From NCBI RefSeq assembly GCF_029407905.1, contig NC_073624.1:508501-572500 (forward strand): 64,000 nt of DNA. Reading direction: 5' to 3'. The notes under the pieces are model-generated. The model saw nothing but the letters and a program-made list of their open reading frames with translations. It did no database searches and was not told the origin of the DNA. The stretch is from Bubalus kerabau. Lineage: Eukaryota; Chordata; Mammalia; Artiodactyla; Bovidae. The position numbers and the translations under genes were made by a program. Shown here piece after piece: positions 23,071-36,500 of this stretch (the stretch's first letter is position 1; every line of letters starts with the position of its first letter).

Positions 23071-25237
23071 GGGGTGTTGGAGGGTCAGGGACAGGGTAGG
23101 GGGTCGGGGCTGGGACGTGGTGTTCTGTCCCTCCTCACTGAGGACAGAAGCAGTGCCTGCCGCACAGCCGTGATCTGAACCTCCCAAGGTGCCGCTGGAA
23201 ACAAACCAGAAACTGAAAGAGCCTCGGTTCCAGCTGAGTTGAGAGCTGGGGTCCTGCGGGGCACCCACAGGCTGAGCCCACTGGAGTGTCTGACAGGTGA
23301 TGGGACTGTCACACGAGGAACTCTGATCTGGTTTTGGCTCGGTGCTGTTGTGGGCTCTCGTGCCTATGCAGTCACACGTGAACCGCGGGGTGTGCCTGGG
23401 AGGTCCACGCAGGCAGCAGGACATGCCCAAGGCCCCATCAGCTCCAGTTTCACAACAAAGAGGAAGTAGAGACGATAAAATAAACACGACACCAGATCAG
23501 GTTCCTCCCCCTTGTACCCTGGGCCCCACTCTCATCCGGGCTCCCTTCCCAGCCCCACTCGGAGTTCCGGCATCCTGGCCTGGGGCTCCTGGGAATGAAG
23601 CTGGGGGAAGGGTCTCGAGGGCGATGGACAGGCCCCGACCGAGGAGCGGCAGGCAGAGCCGGGGGCCTCTGTGGGGGGTGGGGGGCCAGCGTGGGGTCTG
23701 AGCGTGCCGGGCCCTGGCGCCCCCCACGGAGCAGCTGCTGCGCTGGGGCGCCCGGTGCCCACGGAGGGTGGCTCACTGGCCTCCCCGGCCCCGGGGCCGC
23801 CTCCTTCCTGCTTCACAGACTGAAGTCCCCGACAGGAACAGACACAGGAAGCTGCGTCCGCGGGCACCCGGCTTGGCCCTCCCTGCTCTCAGGTTCCCAA
23901 GCTGGCCCAGGAAAGCCCCCTGGGTCCCCTTCACATGAGGTGCCTAAGGATCAGAGAAGCTTCTCCAGGAAGCATCCCTGCTGTCCTGGGAAGCTTGTGT
24001 GACAGCCAGCGGGAGGCAGGCCAGCAAGCCTCAGTCTCCCTCCCCTGGGCCTGGGGGCTGCAGTTTGGTCGGCGCCCCAGACCCACCCTCTGTCCCCAGG
24101 GGCAGACGGGCCATGAGCCCCAGACAGCTGGGCCACGACCACAGCACCCGGACCCAGGACCCGGGAGTGCCCCAGGGCGGGTGCCTGGTCTGGGAGGCGT
24201 CAGGCGGGAAGAGCCAAGAGCCCGTGATTCTGAGAGCATCTCCACTTCCCTCACCTCCCAGTGTCCAGTTTCCCGGAAGCTCAGTCAGGGCCCCCGGTGG
24301 ACCCCTCCAGAACCAGTTCAGAGGGTCGTCGACCCTCCTCCCACCACCACGCACCCTCAAGCCTTTACAGCCGGGACCGACCGCTCGGCTGCCTGGAGGG
24401 GAGCAAGGGCCCGGCCTCCCGCTCCTCACACCGCAGGTGGGTTTCTGGATCTCTGGAGGACAGGTCCTGGCAGCCCAGCCCAGCAGACCCCAGGCTCCAT
24501 GCCCAGCCCCAGGGATCCCGCGCCAGGCTTCCGCCCAGCAACCCGGACACCAACGCCAAGCCCCTGGGGAGCCGGCACAAAGCAGCCCTTTCTGCCCGAT
24601 CCAGGTACTCTCCTTGCACCCCAACAGCTGTCACTGCTGAGTTAGACTCAGGGGGCACGGCCTGGGGAGGCCTCCTGAGCTGGGTGGCCCGAGGCCGGTC
24701 CTCTGGCCAACAGGCAGCTGGGCTGTCAGCCACCAAGCGGTGGGGGACGTCCGCAGGGCTGGCGGCTCTCAGACCGCCACCTGGCACAGCGTGGCCTCGG
24801 GCAGGTCCCCCCAACCTGCCCGGACGCTTAACTCCGGCCTCCAGGGCCGCGGTGGTTCGAAGAGCCACCCAGCCGTCCCATGATGGGCACAGGGTGTGCC
24901 CTGGGGCAGGACGACCAGCAGCCCGACTTCAGGAGGCGCCTCCGCAGGAGGGGCGTGACCATGATCTGGCTCCACCCACACACTTCCGGGGAAACAGACT
25001 CCAAATGCCAGGCAGCCCCTGACCCCCAGGAGGACCCACTTTGCCGGGTTCACCAAAGAACGCACCGACTCACAGGCAGGGAGGGCCCCGCCTGCGTTGG
25101 GGACCCCCAGGGAACGTATCGGGTGCTCTTGCTGGATGTGGTGTTAGCGCAGCAAACAGCCTGCTGAGTGCCCCGCACAGCACAGACCAAGGACAGCAGG
25201 CTGCGCGGGTCGCCGTCTCCTCTCCAGGGTCCCACTG

Positions 25238-25552
25238 CTATGGACTGGGCTGTGGCCCCTCTAATTCATATTTTGAAGCCCTGGGCCCAATGGGATGAAA
25301 TTAGGAGGCAGGGGCTCTGGGAGATGACTCGGATGAGGTAAGGTCACGAGGCTGGGCCCCAGGATAGGACTAGACAGAGCCTTCCTGGGAAGAGCCCTGG
25401 GAGGGCTGGTCTGGGAGGGCATGGCGAGAAGGCAGCTGTCTGGGGCCAGGAAGAGCTCCTCCCAGCAACCAAGGCAGCCAGCACCTTGGTCTTGAATTTT
25501 GTCCCCAGGACTGTGAGGAAACGGTTGCTTCAGCCCCATCGGTGGTATTCTG
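25238..25552 (+). mobile_element. MLT1-like solo LTR (ERVL-MaLR)
   Basis: It starts with TGCTATGGACTGGGCTGTGG and passes through TTGAAGCCCTGGGCCCAATG, AGAAGGCAGCTGTCT and GACTGTGAGGAAACG in the order of MLT1-type LTRs. It is diverged and has no internal retroviral sequence. Confidence 0.6.
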
Positions 25553-26439
25553 TAATGATCACACTCAGTCATTCCCTCCCATCTGCCTCTAAAAATCAGG
25601 AAGCCAGAAACGCCTCCCAGACCCCAGCCCGGCGTCCCCTTGCTGGCCAAGAGCTGACCAGCGCCAGATGGAGTTTCCAGAAAAACCAGCTCCCAATCAG
25701 CCCACGAGGCCTGCCTGCTCAGGAGGTCAGGGATCCCAAACTGGACAGACAACAGGCTGCAGAGAGACTGAGTGAGAGGCAGTGGAGTGTGGCTTGAAGC
25801 TACACACCTACACCCCCACTTCTGAAGCCACCGGAAACCCCCCTGGGTCTGGTAGGCTGTTTTATGGAGCTGTGGCAAAGGTCAGGATATGGGTAAAGGG
25901 TCAGGTCACACCTGAGCTGGAGGCCTAGCACACCTGGCCAACCCTCCTGGAACCTGGACTCTGCCCAGTGGGGTCCCATGCTGACCTCCATGGGGGCACT
26001 GCGGGGGGGGGCCTTCCTGCCCACCACGCTGGGCCCTCTTCTGGCGGTTTTGCCCGAGGCCTGACACCGCAGCATCACCGCCATCCTGCAAGACTGCTCA
26101 GTGGCGCCAAGGTCAGGGGGCTCCCTCCCAGTCACACAACAACGGGGCGGGCACGACAGCCAGGGAGAGCCCGGAGACAGCGCCGCCTTCACGGGGGCGC
26201 CGCGAGCCAGTGGCCTTACACCCTTCTCTCCGGGGAACCCCGAAAGCCCGGAGGACGCCAGCTGGAGGCCACCCATCTCCGGATGCGGTGGCCCTGACAC
26301 CCGAAGTCCGCCGAGGACTTCCTCGCTGCTCTCCGTGAGCCTCGGCTTTCTTTCTCGGGACAGTTTTCACAGAGACGCATGTGAGAACTTTGCGGCATGT
26401 AAGTTACACCTCAATAAAGCTGCTCCCAGAATCGAGGTG

Positions 26440-27130
26440 AGTAGAGCGCGCCGGGAGCCCAGCCTCGGAGTCTGGGCTCCGGGGCTCCATATGGCAGCCC
26501 CGACTCCTCGGCCTGAAGGGCAGAGGCCGCCCGCGCCGCTAAGGGCCCAGGGACCCCTCCGAGGCCGCGCTGCCGCCCCTGCCGAGCCGGGCCGCCAGAT
26601 CGGACCGCCGCCGCCTCCGACCCCGACCCGGCCGGGTCCCCGCCCCCGGCCCGCAGCGCCCGAGCGCCCTCGCCGTCGCCCTCAGCACCCAGCGCCCCGC
26701 GGAGGCCGGCGCTGACCCTCCGGCCCGGGGCCGCGCGCCGCGGGCTGACTGGGCCCGGCCTGGACCGCCCCCGCCACCGCCCCCGACCCGCGCGCCCCGC
26801 GCGCCCCCCGCCCGGGACCGAGCCGCGCGGCGTACCGGGCTGGGCGGCGTTCCTCAGCCGGCCTCCATGCGGCGCGGCGCCCACCGGACGGGGTGGGCCG
26901 GAGCTGCGGGGCGGGGCGGCCAGACGGGCCGCGGACGGGCCGGGGCGGGCGGTGGGGGCGCGCGGCTTGCCGGGAAGCGTAGTTCGACGCGCCGTCTGCC
27001 TGCGCTTACAGCGGGCCTGACCCGCGCCTGCGAACTACAGTTCCCAGGGGGCTGCGCGCGACTAGGCGAGGACTTCACTTCCCAGGAGGCCGCGCGCGAG
27101 AAGCACTGCCCGGCCCCTCCTCCAGCGCCA
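26440..27130 (-). promoter_or_regulatory. TRABD: CpG island, probable TRABD promoter and first non-coding exon
   Basis: A CpG-dense segment lies 4.2-4.9 kb upstream of the TRABD ATG, and the acceptor at 22303 requires an exon upstream. Candidate donor GTACGC follows position 26836. Two ZNF143/SBS-like motifs lie back to back. AACTACAGTTCCCAG is at 27033-27047 on the plus strand, and a copy on the minus strand at about 26984-26968 reads AACTACGCTTCCCGGCA. A third partial TTCACTTCCCAGG lies near 27074. On the minus strand a five-codon upstream ORF (ATG at 26868, stop at 26854) would fall in the leader. The start site and donor are inferred. Confidence 0.6.
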
Positions 27131-27139
27131 AGCTCCGAG

Positions 27140-27300
27140 GGCTAAGCGGCGGTTCAGGACGTGGGTTCGAGTCCCAGGCCTGCCGCCTTAGTGGGGAGGC
27201 GTTGCGAAGCGCCCCAAAACTCTTTGGCTGCAGCTCCCGGTCAGTAAAAGGCAGTGGATATTCGTGCGGCCTGCTATAATACAGAACCATCAATGCAACG
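27140..27300 (+). mobile_element. Possible MIR SINE fragment
   Basis: A tRNA-like B box, GGGTTCGAGTCCC, near 27163 is followed by CTGCCGCC and a distal CAGTAAAA segment, in the layout of a degraded MIR. It is not a tRNA gene because no cloverleaf can be drawn. Confidence 0.45.
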
Positions 27301-29690
27301 CTAGCGGCAGATTCCAGACCGCAGATCGCGCCGTGCGGGTGCCTGGGCGCCCCCTCGGCCTGGCGGATGGCGTCCGGGGAGGTGCGGGCGGGGTGGGGGC
27401 CGCGCAGCCGGACGGGGAGCCCAGAGTAAAGCCGGCCCCATCCGCCTTGCCTGGTCAGCTCCAGGAAGGGGGTGCACCCCGCCCTGGCGCCCCTGCGGGT
27501 CCTGGGCTCCCCCGTTCTGAGTTGAGACGCCCCGTCTAGCCTTGAGCAGGGTGGGCTCCTAGCCAGCAGGCTGAGCTGTCAGGAGCGGCTCCGGGCTGAC
27601 CCTTACCTTCCAGGCTCCTGGCCCACAGCCTGGGCCCAGCCTCTCTGTCGGGTTGGCAGTGCACAGATTGGCTCTGCCCGCCCCGCCGCCTTGGCCACCC
27701 ACACAGCAGAGCTGGAGCGCTGCCCTTCGCTCCAGGCCTTTGCCCCGCTGGAGAGCCAGCCTGGCTGAGACGCCCCTGCTGGGCTGGTGTGACGGATGCG
27801 GGCCCAGGCTCCCGTCCTGGCTGTCCGGTGCCGTCCGAGGCTCTCCTGATGCCCCTCCTCCCAGGAGAGGGAGGGCGCCCCCAACTGCCCTGCCCAGGAC
27901 TGGAGGGGATGAGCAAGGAGCGGCTGTGGGCCGTATGTCGTGGACCGTGTGTTATGGGCCGACGGCTCCCATGGGGGCCCCTCTGCCTGCTCCCCTGAGG
28001 TGCACCCCTGGCCCCGCAGGAGGAGGTCGGCCTCAGTGGGACTCTGACTCCCTCTGTTCCCCAGCCAACCAGGGCAACCAGCCAGTTCACATGCCCAGGC
28101 CTTGGAGGACACTGGGCCCGAAACGTCCTGCCAGCCTTGGCTCAGGGACCAGGCTGGGGAGAGCAGTCCTGCCAAAGACACAGCCCAGGACTCAGAGCCG
28201 GGGCGCCCCCGCCCTGCCTCACCCCGTGCGCACAGTGCGTGAGCACACCCGCAGGGGCTGGCACACCTCCGGTCTGAGTGAGGCCCTGCGTGGGTGCGAG
28301 CCCGCCGGGAGGGGGCTGCCCTCCAGCCCTCAGGGTGGGGGGCCCTGAGGTTGGGGTGGCTTGGGTTCCCGGGTGGGCTCAGCTGCTCTCCCAGGGAGTG
28401 GGCACCTTGGCCCTGGTGCTGGGGTCACCATCACCACAGAGCTGAGTGACCTGCGGGACTGGCCCAGCCTGCATGGGTCCTTGGGTCTCTTCCCGAGACA
28501 TGTGGAGATGGTGCCAGCCTGAGAGGCAGGGGCCACGTGCCCTGGGACGCTGGGCAGGGGAGAGCGGCAGGTATGGGCGAGTGCTTTCTGGGGCAGGGCT
28601 GGGAACCCTGCTGTTTGCTGTCTGGGGCTGTGCTGACCCTGGAGAGACCGGCCCTCCCGGAGCCGGCCAGTTCCTAGAGATGGCGAACAGCTTCCCAGGC
28701 CATGAGGATGCCCGGAGCACGGCGCCCCGTCCTCCTCGGGCTTCTGTGTGTCCTGGTGCTGCCCTTGGGGTCCCCCGGGCCGGGCCCCCCGCAGCCAAGG
28801 GCAGCCCCCTGCCAGGGCCCCCAGAGTATTCACACCGGTCCTGAGCCTGCTCACCCTGCCTCACACGCGCCGTCCCCGTGGAGACCCCAGGAAAGGCCCT
28901 GCCCACACGTCCCCCCGCCTGCCTCCTGCCCGGCCCTGGGCCCTCCGCTCGGGAGCTGTCTGCGCAGTGGCGGCCTCCCCCAATCTCGGGCCTCACCGTC
29001 CCCGAGTGACGATGGAAACCCGTTAGGATGCCACCCCTGGGCATCAGATCACCCACCGCGTGCAGGAGGGCCCCTCCAGAGAGGGCCTGCCTAGGGTCTC
29101 CCTGTCGGCCCTCCACACGGTACGGCAGGTGGTCCCACTCTAACCCCCGCAGAGCCCCCTCGTGATTGTAGCCCTGGGGTTCCTGGCCCGGCTGCCCCAG
29201 CCACCTGCCTTCAGACCCCCAGGGTCTCCTGCCAGGGCCTGGGAGGCTCGTGACTCCTCGGTGCACTCGCGGGACAGGCCACACCCCCACCTGCATCCCG
29301 AAAGCCCCCTGCCCCAAGTCCCCGCAACACTGGCCCTCTTCCATGAAGCCCTCCTGCGTCCCGCCTGCCCTCGCTGTTGCCTCGGGCGCACCTGGCAGCC
29401 CTGCCCTCAGGCATCCGCTGGGGGGCAGCTTCCCAGGGACCGCTCAGTCTCCACCCAGCCGGGGACTCACCCGGGGGCCCAGGGTGCACGTGTGCCAGCT
29501 GGGGGCCGTGGGCGTCCACCGGGGGCGAGGACCGCACAGCCTGGCTCAGCTCCGGTGGGGCCCCCGGAGGGCAGCGGGTGTCTCCCGGTGCCCTGCCTCC
29601 CCGGGACCCCCACCCGGTGCAGAGAGCTGGAGCCCCAGCCGGAGCACAGGCCTCTGGCGAGACGGAGTACTCGGACTCGGGGGTATCAGA
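27301..29690. other. Intergenic region between TRABD promoter and PANX2 3' end
   Basis: GC-rich, without recognisable repeats or splice-flanked coding segments. Open frames on both strands look like GC-driven shadows. Confidence 0.55.
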
Positions 29691-29697
29691 ATAATCT

Positions 29698-29703
29698 TTA
29701 TTG
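29698..29703 (-). terminator. PANX2: Poly(A) signal of PANX2
   Basis: AATAAA on the minus strand, about 845 bases past the PANX2 stop. The interval has no competing gene, so 30546 to about 29680 is taken as the 3' UTR. Confidence 0.6.
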
Positions 29704-30546
29704 ATATGCTGGGTACCTTGTTAACACTGTCACGATGTCACCGTGGCTGAGGTAACAGGGAGCCCCGCCCACACCAGCCCATGGCTCCCAGAGACCACCG
29801 GGGCCCCTCGGGCGGGGGACGGGGGCAGGGGGGGGGGCTGGTGGCCTGGAGGGGACGTGGTTATTGCGTTGGATTCCTGCCCTCACTGGCCTCACCCCAC
29901 GCTCACTCACGCACATGCTCCACGCTTGTCGGCTCACGCACACACCCACTGGCACGCTGGCACCTTGCTCTCTGGACGCTCGCTCGCAGTCACACGCACG
30001 ACATCCTTTGATTTAAAGGCATCTGAAGCCACCGGATAATAAACGTACTCGCTAGTTACAGTAACCATAGTAAAATAAAGGACAGGTGGTCGGGGTATGA
30101 GGAGAAAGTGCATGTTGACCTCTGACTGGAGGGGCCCCGGCCCCTCCTCCAGGGCGCCCGTCCCTGCAGGGGCGGCCCGAGGCAGAGGTGCCACCCCACC
30201 CCCCGCGCCCCCCTGAGTCGTCCTGCCACCTCCCGGCCCCTCACAGGCCAGCATCCCAGGCCCCAGACAGAATCAACTAAAAAAATAAATTCTTTATCTC
30301 ACAGCGCAGCGCCTGATGTTGGGGGGGGTGTCGGCTCTGGGCCTTTGGGTGTGGGGCTGCACGGGGTCCTGGCCAGCCCTGGACCCAGCCAGCACCCTGA
30401 TGATGCCATTGGGGGGCCAGGGACGGGAGAGGTGCTGAGCCCCGTGGCATGCGGGCGGGAGGCCGGGGCGCGTGGGCAGTGCCGGGCAGAGCGAGCCTGC
30501 CTCTGCCTGGGGCGCGGTCAGGCAGCCGCGCGGGCAGCCCCGGCCC

Positions 30547-33500
30547 TCAGAACTCCACGGTACTCACTACTGCCCTCGGCTCGTCGAAGGTGGCGATGAG
30601 GATCTGCTGTGGCGGAGGAATGGTGATGAGGCTGCCCACATCCTGGGGGGCTCTGGGGGCCCCGTCCTCCTCCTCCCGGGCCTCGTACAGGGTGCTGATG
30701 TGCAGCAGCGGGTGGGTGGCGTTGCGGCTCAGGATGGCAAGGGGGTCAGGCTTGCCCAGGCTGGCTGGCGACAGAGGGGCGGTGGCAGGGGCGGCGGGGG
30801 GTGAGCAGAGGTGAAACGGGCCCCCGGGGGGCAGCACGCCCCGAGCTGGCTCTGCCGAGTACAGGGCCTCCTCCTCCGGGAGCGGGGCATCTGCAAACAG
30901 CCCAAAGCAGAGGGCGTCTGCAGGCCCCTCCCCACCTGCGGCCCCCTCCTCCTGCGCGCTGACGCTCCCCAGCACGGTGGCCTGCCTGGTTGGACCCTGG
31001 CTGCCCCAGGAGTAGGGGCGCCAGTTTCCAGAAGCTTCTCCAGGAGCTGAGCAACCTCAGTGTGTCCCCCCAGCCCTTCATCGCGGCTGCTTCCCCGGGC
31101 CCTGGGGCGAGGGAGCCGCCTGGGGTCACGCCCGCAGCTGGCTCCCCTGCCTGTCCCCACTTCCACCCGGATGGCACAATCCTTAGCCCGCTCACGGCCC
31201 CCGCCCCGCCCTGCTGGCCCCTACCTGCCGCGGGAGCCGCTGTCAGGCCCAGCGCGCACTCGTCGGCCTGGGACAGGAAGTCGCCTTCCTGACTCCGGGA
31301 GGCCGGCAGTGCGGCGGGCAGGGCCTCGGCCTTGGCCTTCTTGGTGCCCAGGATGTAGGGGTGCACGTCCAGGGAGAAGTGGCGGGCATGCTTCTTGTCG
31401 GCCGCGGGCCCCGCGTCGCCCCCGCCGCCCTTGTAGTGGTGCGCGGCGCGCGCGCCCGCGTCCAGCAGCGGCGCGATCAGAGTGTCCGTGGCCGTCTTGC
31501 GGCGCACGGGCTTGGGCTTCTCGGCCTTGCTGTTCTCCACGCGCATGATGGCCAGTGGCTCCTTGAAGGGCTGGGGCAGCGGGTTGCTGCTGGGAATCCA
31601 CTTCATCTTCTTGCGGGGCCGCTTGACCACGGGCGGCTCGGCCTCGCCGTCGGGCTCGGCGGGGTTGGCGCTGGGGTCCACGGTCTGCACGCCCGCGTCG
31701 CGCACGGTGGGCGTGGCGTCGTGGTTGGACTGCGCCAGCGCCGCCAGCAGCTGCCGCACCACGTTGTCGTACATGAGATCGCTCTCGTTGGTGATGAAGT
31801 CCAGCCGGTTGAGCGACTTGATGTGGTCCCGGTTCTCGTTGCAGAACATGGCCAGGATGTTGATGTCGCAGAACTGGGAGCGGCGCCACTGCCGGCGCGT
31901 CTTGATGCCCACCTTGTGCAGCTTGTCGAAGACGAAGTTGCTCTTGCGGAAGATAAAGAGGTGCGTGAGGTTGACCAGGATGACGAGGTTCATGGCGCAG
32001 AGGAGCACCACGTCCACGCCCGCCACGATGCGCTGCAGCTGCACCGATGGCAGCTTGCAGGTGACGCGCACGGCAGGGCCGCCCCCCGGGGCGGCGCCCA
32101 GCGCGCAGGTGAACTCGTTCTGCTTCTGGGTGGCGTAGTAGGTGCACAGGTAGGAGATGGGCGCCACGCTGAGCAGCAGGATGAGCAGGTGCCGCGCCAG
32201 GTAGAGCTTGGCCAGGAAGTTGCTGCGGCCGCGGCGCTCCAGGTACTTCTCGAACAGGTTCTGCTCGGGGCTCTTCTCCTTCTCCGCGTTCTCGATGATC
32301 TCGCGCCGCTCGCGCTCCGTGATGCCCGGGCCCTTGGACTGGATCTGCTTCTCGATCTTGGGCGCGCGGCCCTCGGCCGCCCGGTGGTAGCAGTTGTCGA
32401 TTTCCTGCAGCAGGAAGTTGAGCTCGGAGGTGAGGCGCGTGGACGCCAGGAACTCCCAGCCCAGCGCGGGCACGTACATGATCGCCGCGAAGGCCAGCAG
32501 CGAGTAGGGCAGCAGCTTGTGCTCGAACAGCGACGGCCACAGGCTGGCGTCCACGCCGGGCAGTGCGTCCCGCAGCTCCGTCCAGCAGTAGCCGCGGGCA
32601 TACAGCGCCTGGTCGCGGGTGAAGTTGTGCGGCGTGTAGCAGTAAATGGGCTCCTCTGGGGGCGGAGAGGAGAAGGCGCTGGGGCATCGCACTCCTCCCC
32701 GCCTGCCGCTCCCGAGGCCCCTTCCCCGTCTCTGTTGTGTCCCGTGGGGTCTCCTCCTACACCCCCTCCCGCCACCCCCACCGCAGTCAGCTTTGCCTTG
32801 GGGGTGGAGGGTACAGCGCTGCCCACCTGGGGGGCAGAGATCTGCACTTGGAACCTCAGGCCTCCCTCCAGGTGCCACCCCCACCCCCAGCACACAGGGC
32901 AGAGTCCAGAGCGGGGGGCGCAGGCCACACGGCCCAGGGCCTGGCACCACCACCCATCCTGAGGAGGGCAGGTGTCCTGGGCGAGTCCTCCCTGGCCAGA
33001 GGTTACGGGGGCATGACTGAAGAAAAGCGAAAGCGGCGCTGCCTGCCTGTGAGAGGTGAGGGGTGTCCTCCCAAGACCCTCTGTCCTGGGGAAGGGTGGG
33101 CCTGAGTTCCCTGGACACTGGGTGGGCAGGGGAGCCACTCCAGGGATCAGACAGGAAGGACCCAGGGTCTGCCCAACACGCGAGGGTGAGAGCTCCACCC
33201 TGAACGCAGGAAGCCCCGAACGCAGGAAAAACTGTTCCCCAGGTGAGGACAGGTGCAGACTACAGCGGGAGGCGCGGCCCCCAGCCCGAGTCTCCCAGAG
33301 GGCAGGGCTTGGCCGTCTCAGTGCTGTCCTCAGGGCAGGGTGGTCTGGGCCCTGAAGGCCGGGTCACGGCGCTATCAGGCTGGGCTCCAGCCAGGGTGTG
33401 CCCTCCTGCAGGCGCCAGCGCCCGGGGCCCCTCGCCTAGAGGGCAGCGTCCCGCTGGCAGGAGGCGGGCGCCCCAACCTGAACACAGCGGGCACCCTCCC

Positions 33501-36500
33501 CCTCACCTGAGGAGCCCCGGGGCAGGCCGCTCAGTCCGGCTCTGCCCCAGCGTAAGCCTCTCAGCCCAGGAGATGCAGACCAGAAGCAGTGGGGACCAGC
33601 ACGCCCGTCTGTCTGTGCAGGCCTGCTGCACGAAGCTGGCCCTGAGTGGGGAGGCAGCTGGTCACTGCCGGTGGCTTGCAGGAGCCTAGGGGTCGGCTAC
33701 CCCAAGGGCACAAACACCCCACAGGCGCCTCAGCCCAGCCCATGGAGGCCGCCTCCCTCTCACACGTGCAGCCTCAGGCCACCGCTGCCCCGTCTCAGCC
33801 TCACGGCATCCTGGAGGCCTCAGGCGTCAGCATCGCCAGAGCAGGGCCCACGGCTCATTCCGGGTGTGCGGACCTCGGACTGCACCTGGTGGGCGCTGGG
33901 GAGTCAGGGGCCTGGAGGCAGGAGGGGCGCGGGCGAGTGGGCCCGGGGGTGGCGCTGAGGTGCCACCTGGGGGCACTGGGGGTGGGGCGGGTCAGGAAAC
34001 GCTGCTCCCGCGGCCCAGGGCCCCCGACGAGGACACAGGTTTGGGGCCTGGTGGTGAGTCAGGCTCCGAGAACATGGGGAAGGTGCAGGAGCCCCCCTCA
34101 CGGTTGAGAAAACAGCATTTCAGTCACTTACTTTTGTCCTTACAGCCAACTCCAGGCCAGGAGGTGCTCTCCGCTGGGGGAAAGGGACCCTGGGGGGCAG
34201 TCCCCCAGTCTAGGCCCCGGCCGGGCCCCAGGGGACGGGGAGACCTCTCCCGTGGCCGTGGTGCTGCAGGCACAGGGGAGCTGAGCCCCCCGTACACCGA
34301 GGCAGGGCCTCCACCCTGGGTCCTCTCACACCCGCCACCAGCCCTGCCTGCCGGGAGGGAGGGGAGGGGGCTCCAGCTCAGGGGAGGCCCAGCCCAGCAC
34401 CCAATCTCTGTCCTTCCCCCTCCTGCCTGCTCCTGCGAAGCAGACCGCGCCCAGCAGGGAGCACGTGTGGCACGCAGGCGCCTCAGGACGCACGCATCTC
34501 AGTGACCCTGCTCTGGAGGAACGGCGGCCCCGTGTCCCTGACTCGACCTGCAGGGGCCCGGGACCTGGGCTGGACTCTGGGGCGGGGGATGTGGTAACTG
34601 CTGGGCCACAGAGCCTGAGCACTGGGTACTCGGACACTGCGGTGTCTGCACAGGTGTCTGCCAGGGACCCGAGACACAGCCAGCTTGCGAAGGGCACCGT
34701 TCCGGAGGATGGCACTGTGGCCAGGGTCCTCCCAGCCCCTGAGCACCCTAGTACCCTTGAAGACCCTGCCCACCTGCGGGCACCTCAGAGACTTTGCAGG
34801 TTTGGCTCCAGATGCCTTGATAAAGCAAGTCACACATTTTTTTTTTCCAGTGTGTGTAAAAATGTTTATACTACACTGTAGTTTATATCTGCATACTGTA
34901 TGCATGTCTAAAAAGGAATGTACATACCTTAATTAAAAACACTTTATTGCTAAAAAATGCTATGCATCATCGGAGCCTTCAGTGAGTCGTAATCATTTTG
35001 CAATAGTAACATCAAAGATCACTGCTCACAGATCACCTTAACAAATGTGTTAATAATGAAAATTTTGAAATAGTGTGAGAATTGCGAAAATGCAGCACAG
35101 ACGTGAGCTGAGCAAACGCTGTTGGATAAACGACTCGATGCAGTGTTGTTACAAACCTTCAAATTGTGAGAAGCGCAGTGTCTGCGAAGCACAAGGAAAC
35201 CAGAGCTGCACTCGGCTGTTTAGGAGAAGGCAGGTGTTGGTCCCCTCTGCCCAGGGCCCACGTGACGTCTGGAGAACCTGCTCTGTGCCGCGCGCTCAGT
35301 CGTGTCCTACTCTTTGCGACCCTGTGGACTACAGCCCACCAGGCTCCTCTGTCCATGGGATTCTCCAGGCAAGCATACTGGAGCGGGTTGCCATGCCCTC
35401 CTCCAGGGGATCTTCCCGACCCAGGGAGCCAACCCGCATCTCCTGTGTCTCCTGCACTGGCAGGCAGATTCTTTGCCACGGAGCCATCGGAAAAGCCCCT
35501 GGAGAACCTGGCAACCCTTCAACTCCCCTCCTAGTGGTCCTCTCGCTCAGCTATGCCCCTGGCTGTCCCCTCCGTCCGTCACAGAGCAGGTCTAAAGGGT
35601 GGGCGGCATCTACGGAGCCATGTGGGTCTTCCCGCCAGCAGCCACCCTCCAGCGGGGGGACGCGCACAGGCCTTGGTGTCAAGGAGGTCCCGTCTGGCCG
35701 GCTCCTCACCATGAGCCGGACATCCAGCATGCACTCGCCCAGTCTCCAGCAGGCAGATAGGGTAGACCCCCCCCACGCCAGGGCAGCAAGTGAGGGTCTG
35801 GGCACTGGGTCCTCCTGGCCCAGCTGGGCCCCAGTGGGAGGGCCAAGGATCCTTCTGGCTGCAGCAGGACCCCCCCCACCCCCTGGGGCTCAAACCCTGC
35901 AGAGGGTGGTGACTCGGTGCCGAGGGGACAGGTCGCGAGTGACCGGGAGTGTCTGAGCATGTGGGTGTGGGTGCGCCCTGCCCAGAGTTGGACGAGGCAG
36001 CCTGCAGTGTCCGCCCTGGTCACAGGGACCCCTGAAGGAGAAGTTGTCTGTCCGCGTCCCTCAGGGAGAGCTGCTCCACCCTGCTGCCCCAGGGCCCTCT
36101 CTGCCGTGGGCTGATGGGTGCCCAGAGGCCTCCCTGGACATCTGGACCCTGAGACTGCTTGCCAGCCAGACCCTGGGTGGGGGCACTGTCTCCTGTCTCC
36201 GGTTTCCCACCCACCTACCCCCGTGGGCGCCCCGGGAGGACGGTGGCCCCAGGACCCCACACCTCCCCCCGCCCCGCCTCACCTGGGGTCACTTCTCCTC
36301 AGAAGGCCCTCAGCGCCCAGACACTGAGTCCGACCAGGACCACGTCTGCGGACCCGAGCCTTTGACCGCTGGTCACGTGCACACTGCCGTGGTCCCTGCC
36401 CTCTCCTCCCCACATCAGCCTCACAGGCTCAGCCTCCTGCTGAGGCCAGGGCGGTCCACTGCCCCCACTGCCTGCTCCTCCAGGCCCTGCCTGCTTGATG

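Larger units (their letters stand above)
22304..26836 (-). other. TRABD: TRABD 5' intron
   Basis: Inferred intron between the putative CpG-island exon and the acceptor at 22303. It holds a G-rich minisatellite and an LTR relic, listed separately. The rest is GC-rich and unassigned. Confidence 0.5.

Noticed and set aside
26101..26715. Plus-strand open frame in the TRABD CpG island
   Set aside because: Pro/Arg-rich composition typical of GC-driven frames, with no recognisable domain.
27150..27230. tRNA-like B box
   Set aside because: No cloverleaf or A box at the right distance; better explained as a MIR fragment.
31361..32962. 533-codon plus-strand open frame
   Set aside because: It is antisense to PANX2 exon 2, whose high GC removes stops from all frames. 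The minus strand has the correct protein, splice sites and phases.
30746..33118. 790-codon minus-strand open frame covering PANX2 exon 2
   Set aside because: Real only between 32655 and 31225. The rest is read-through into introns, beyond consensus splice sites.
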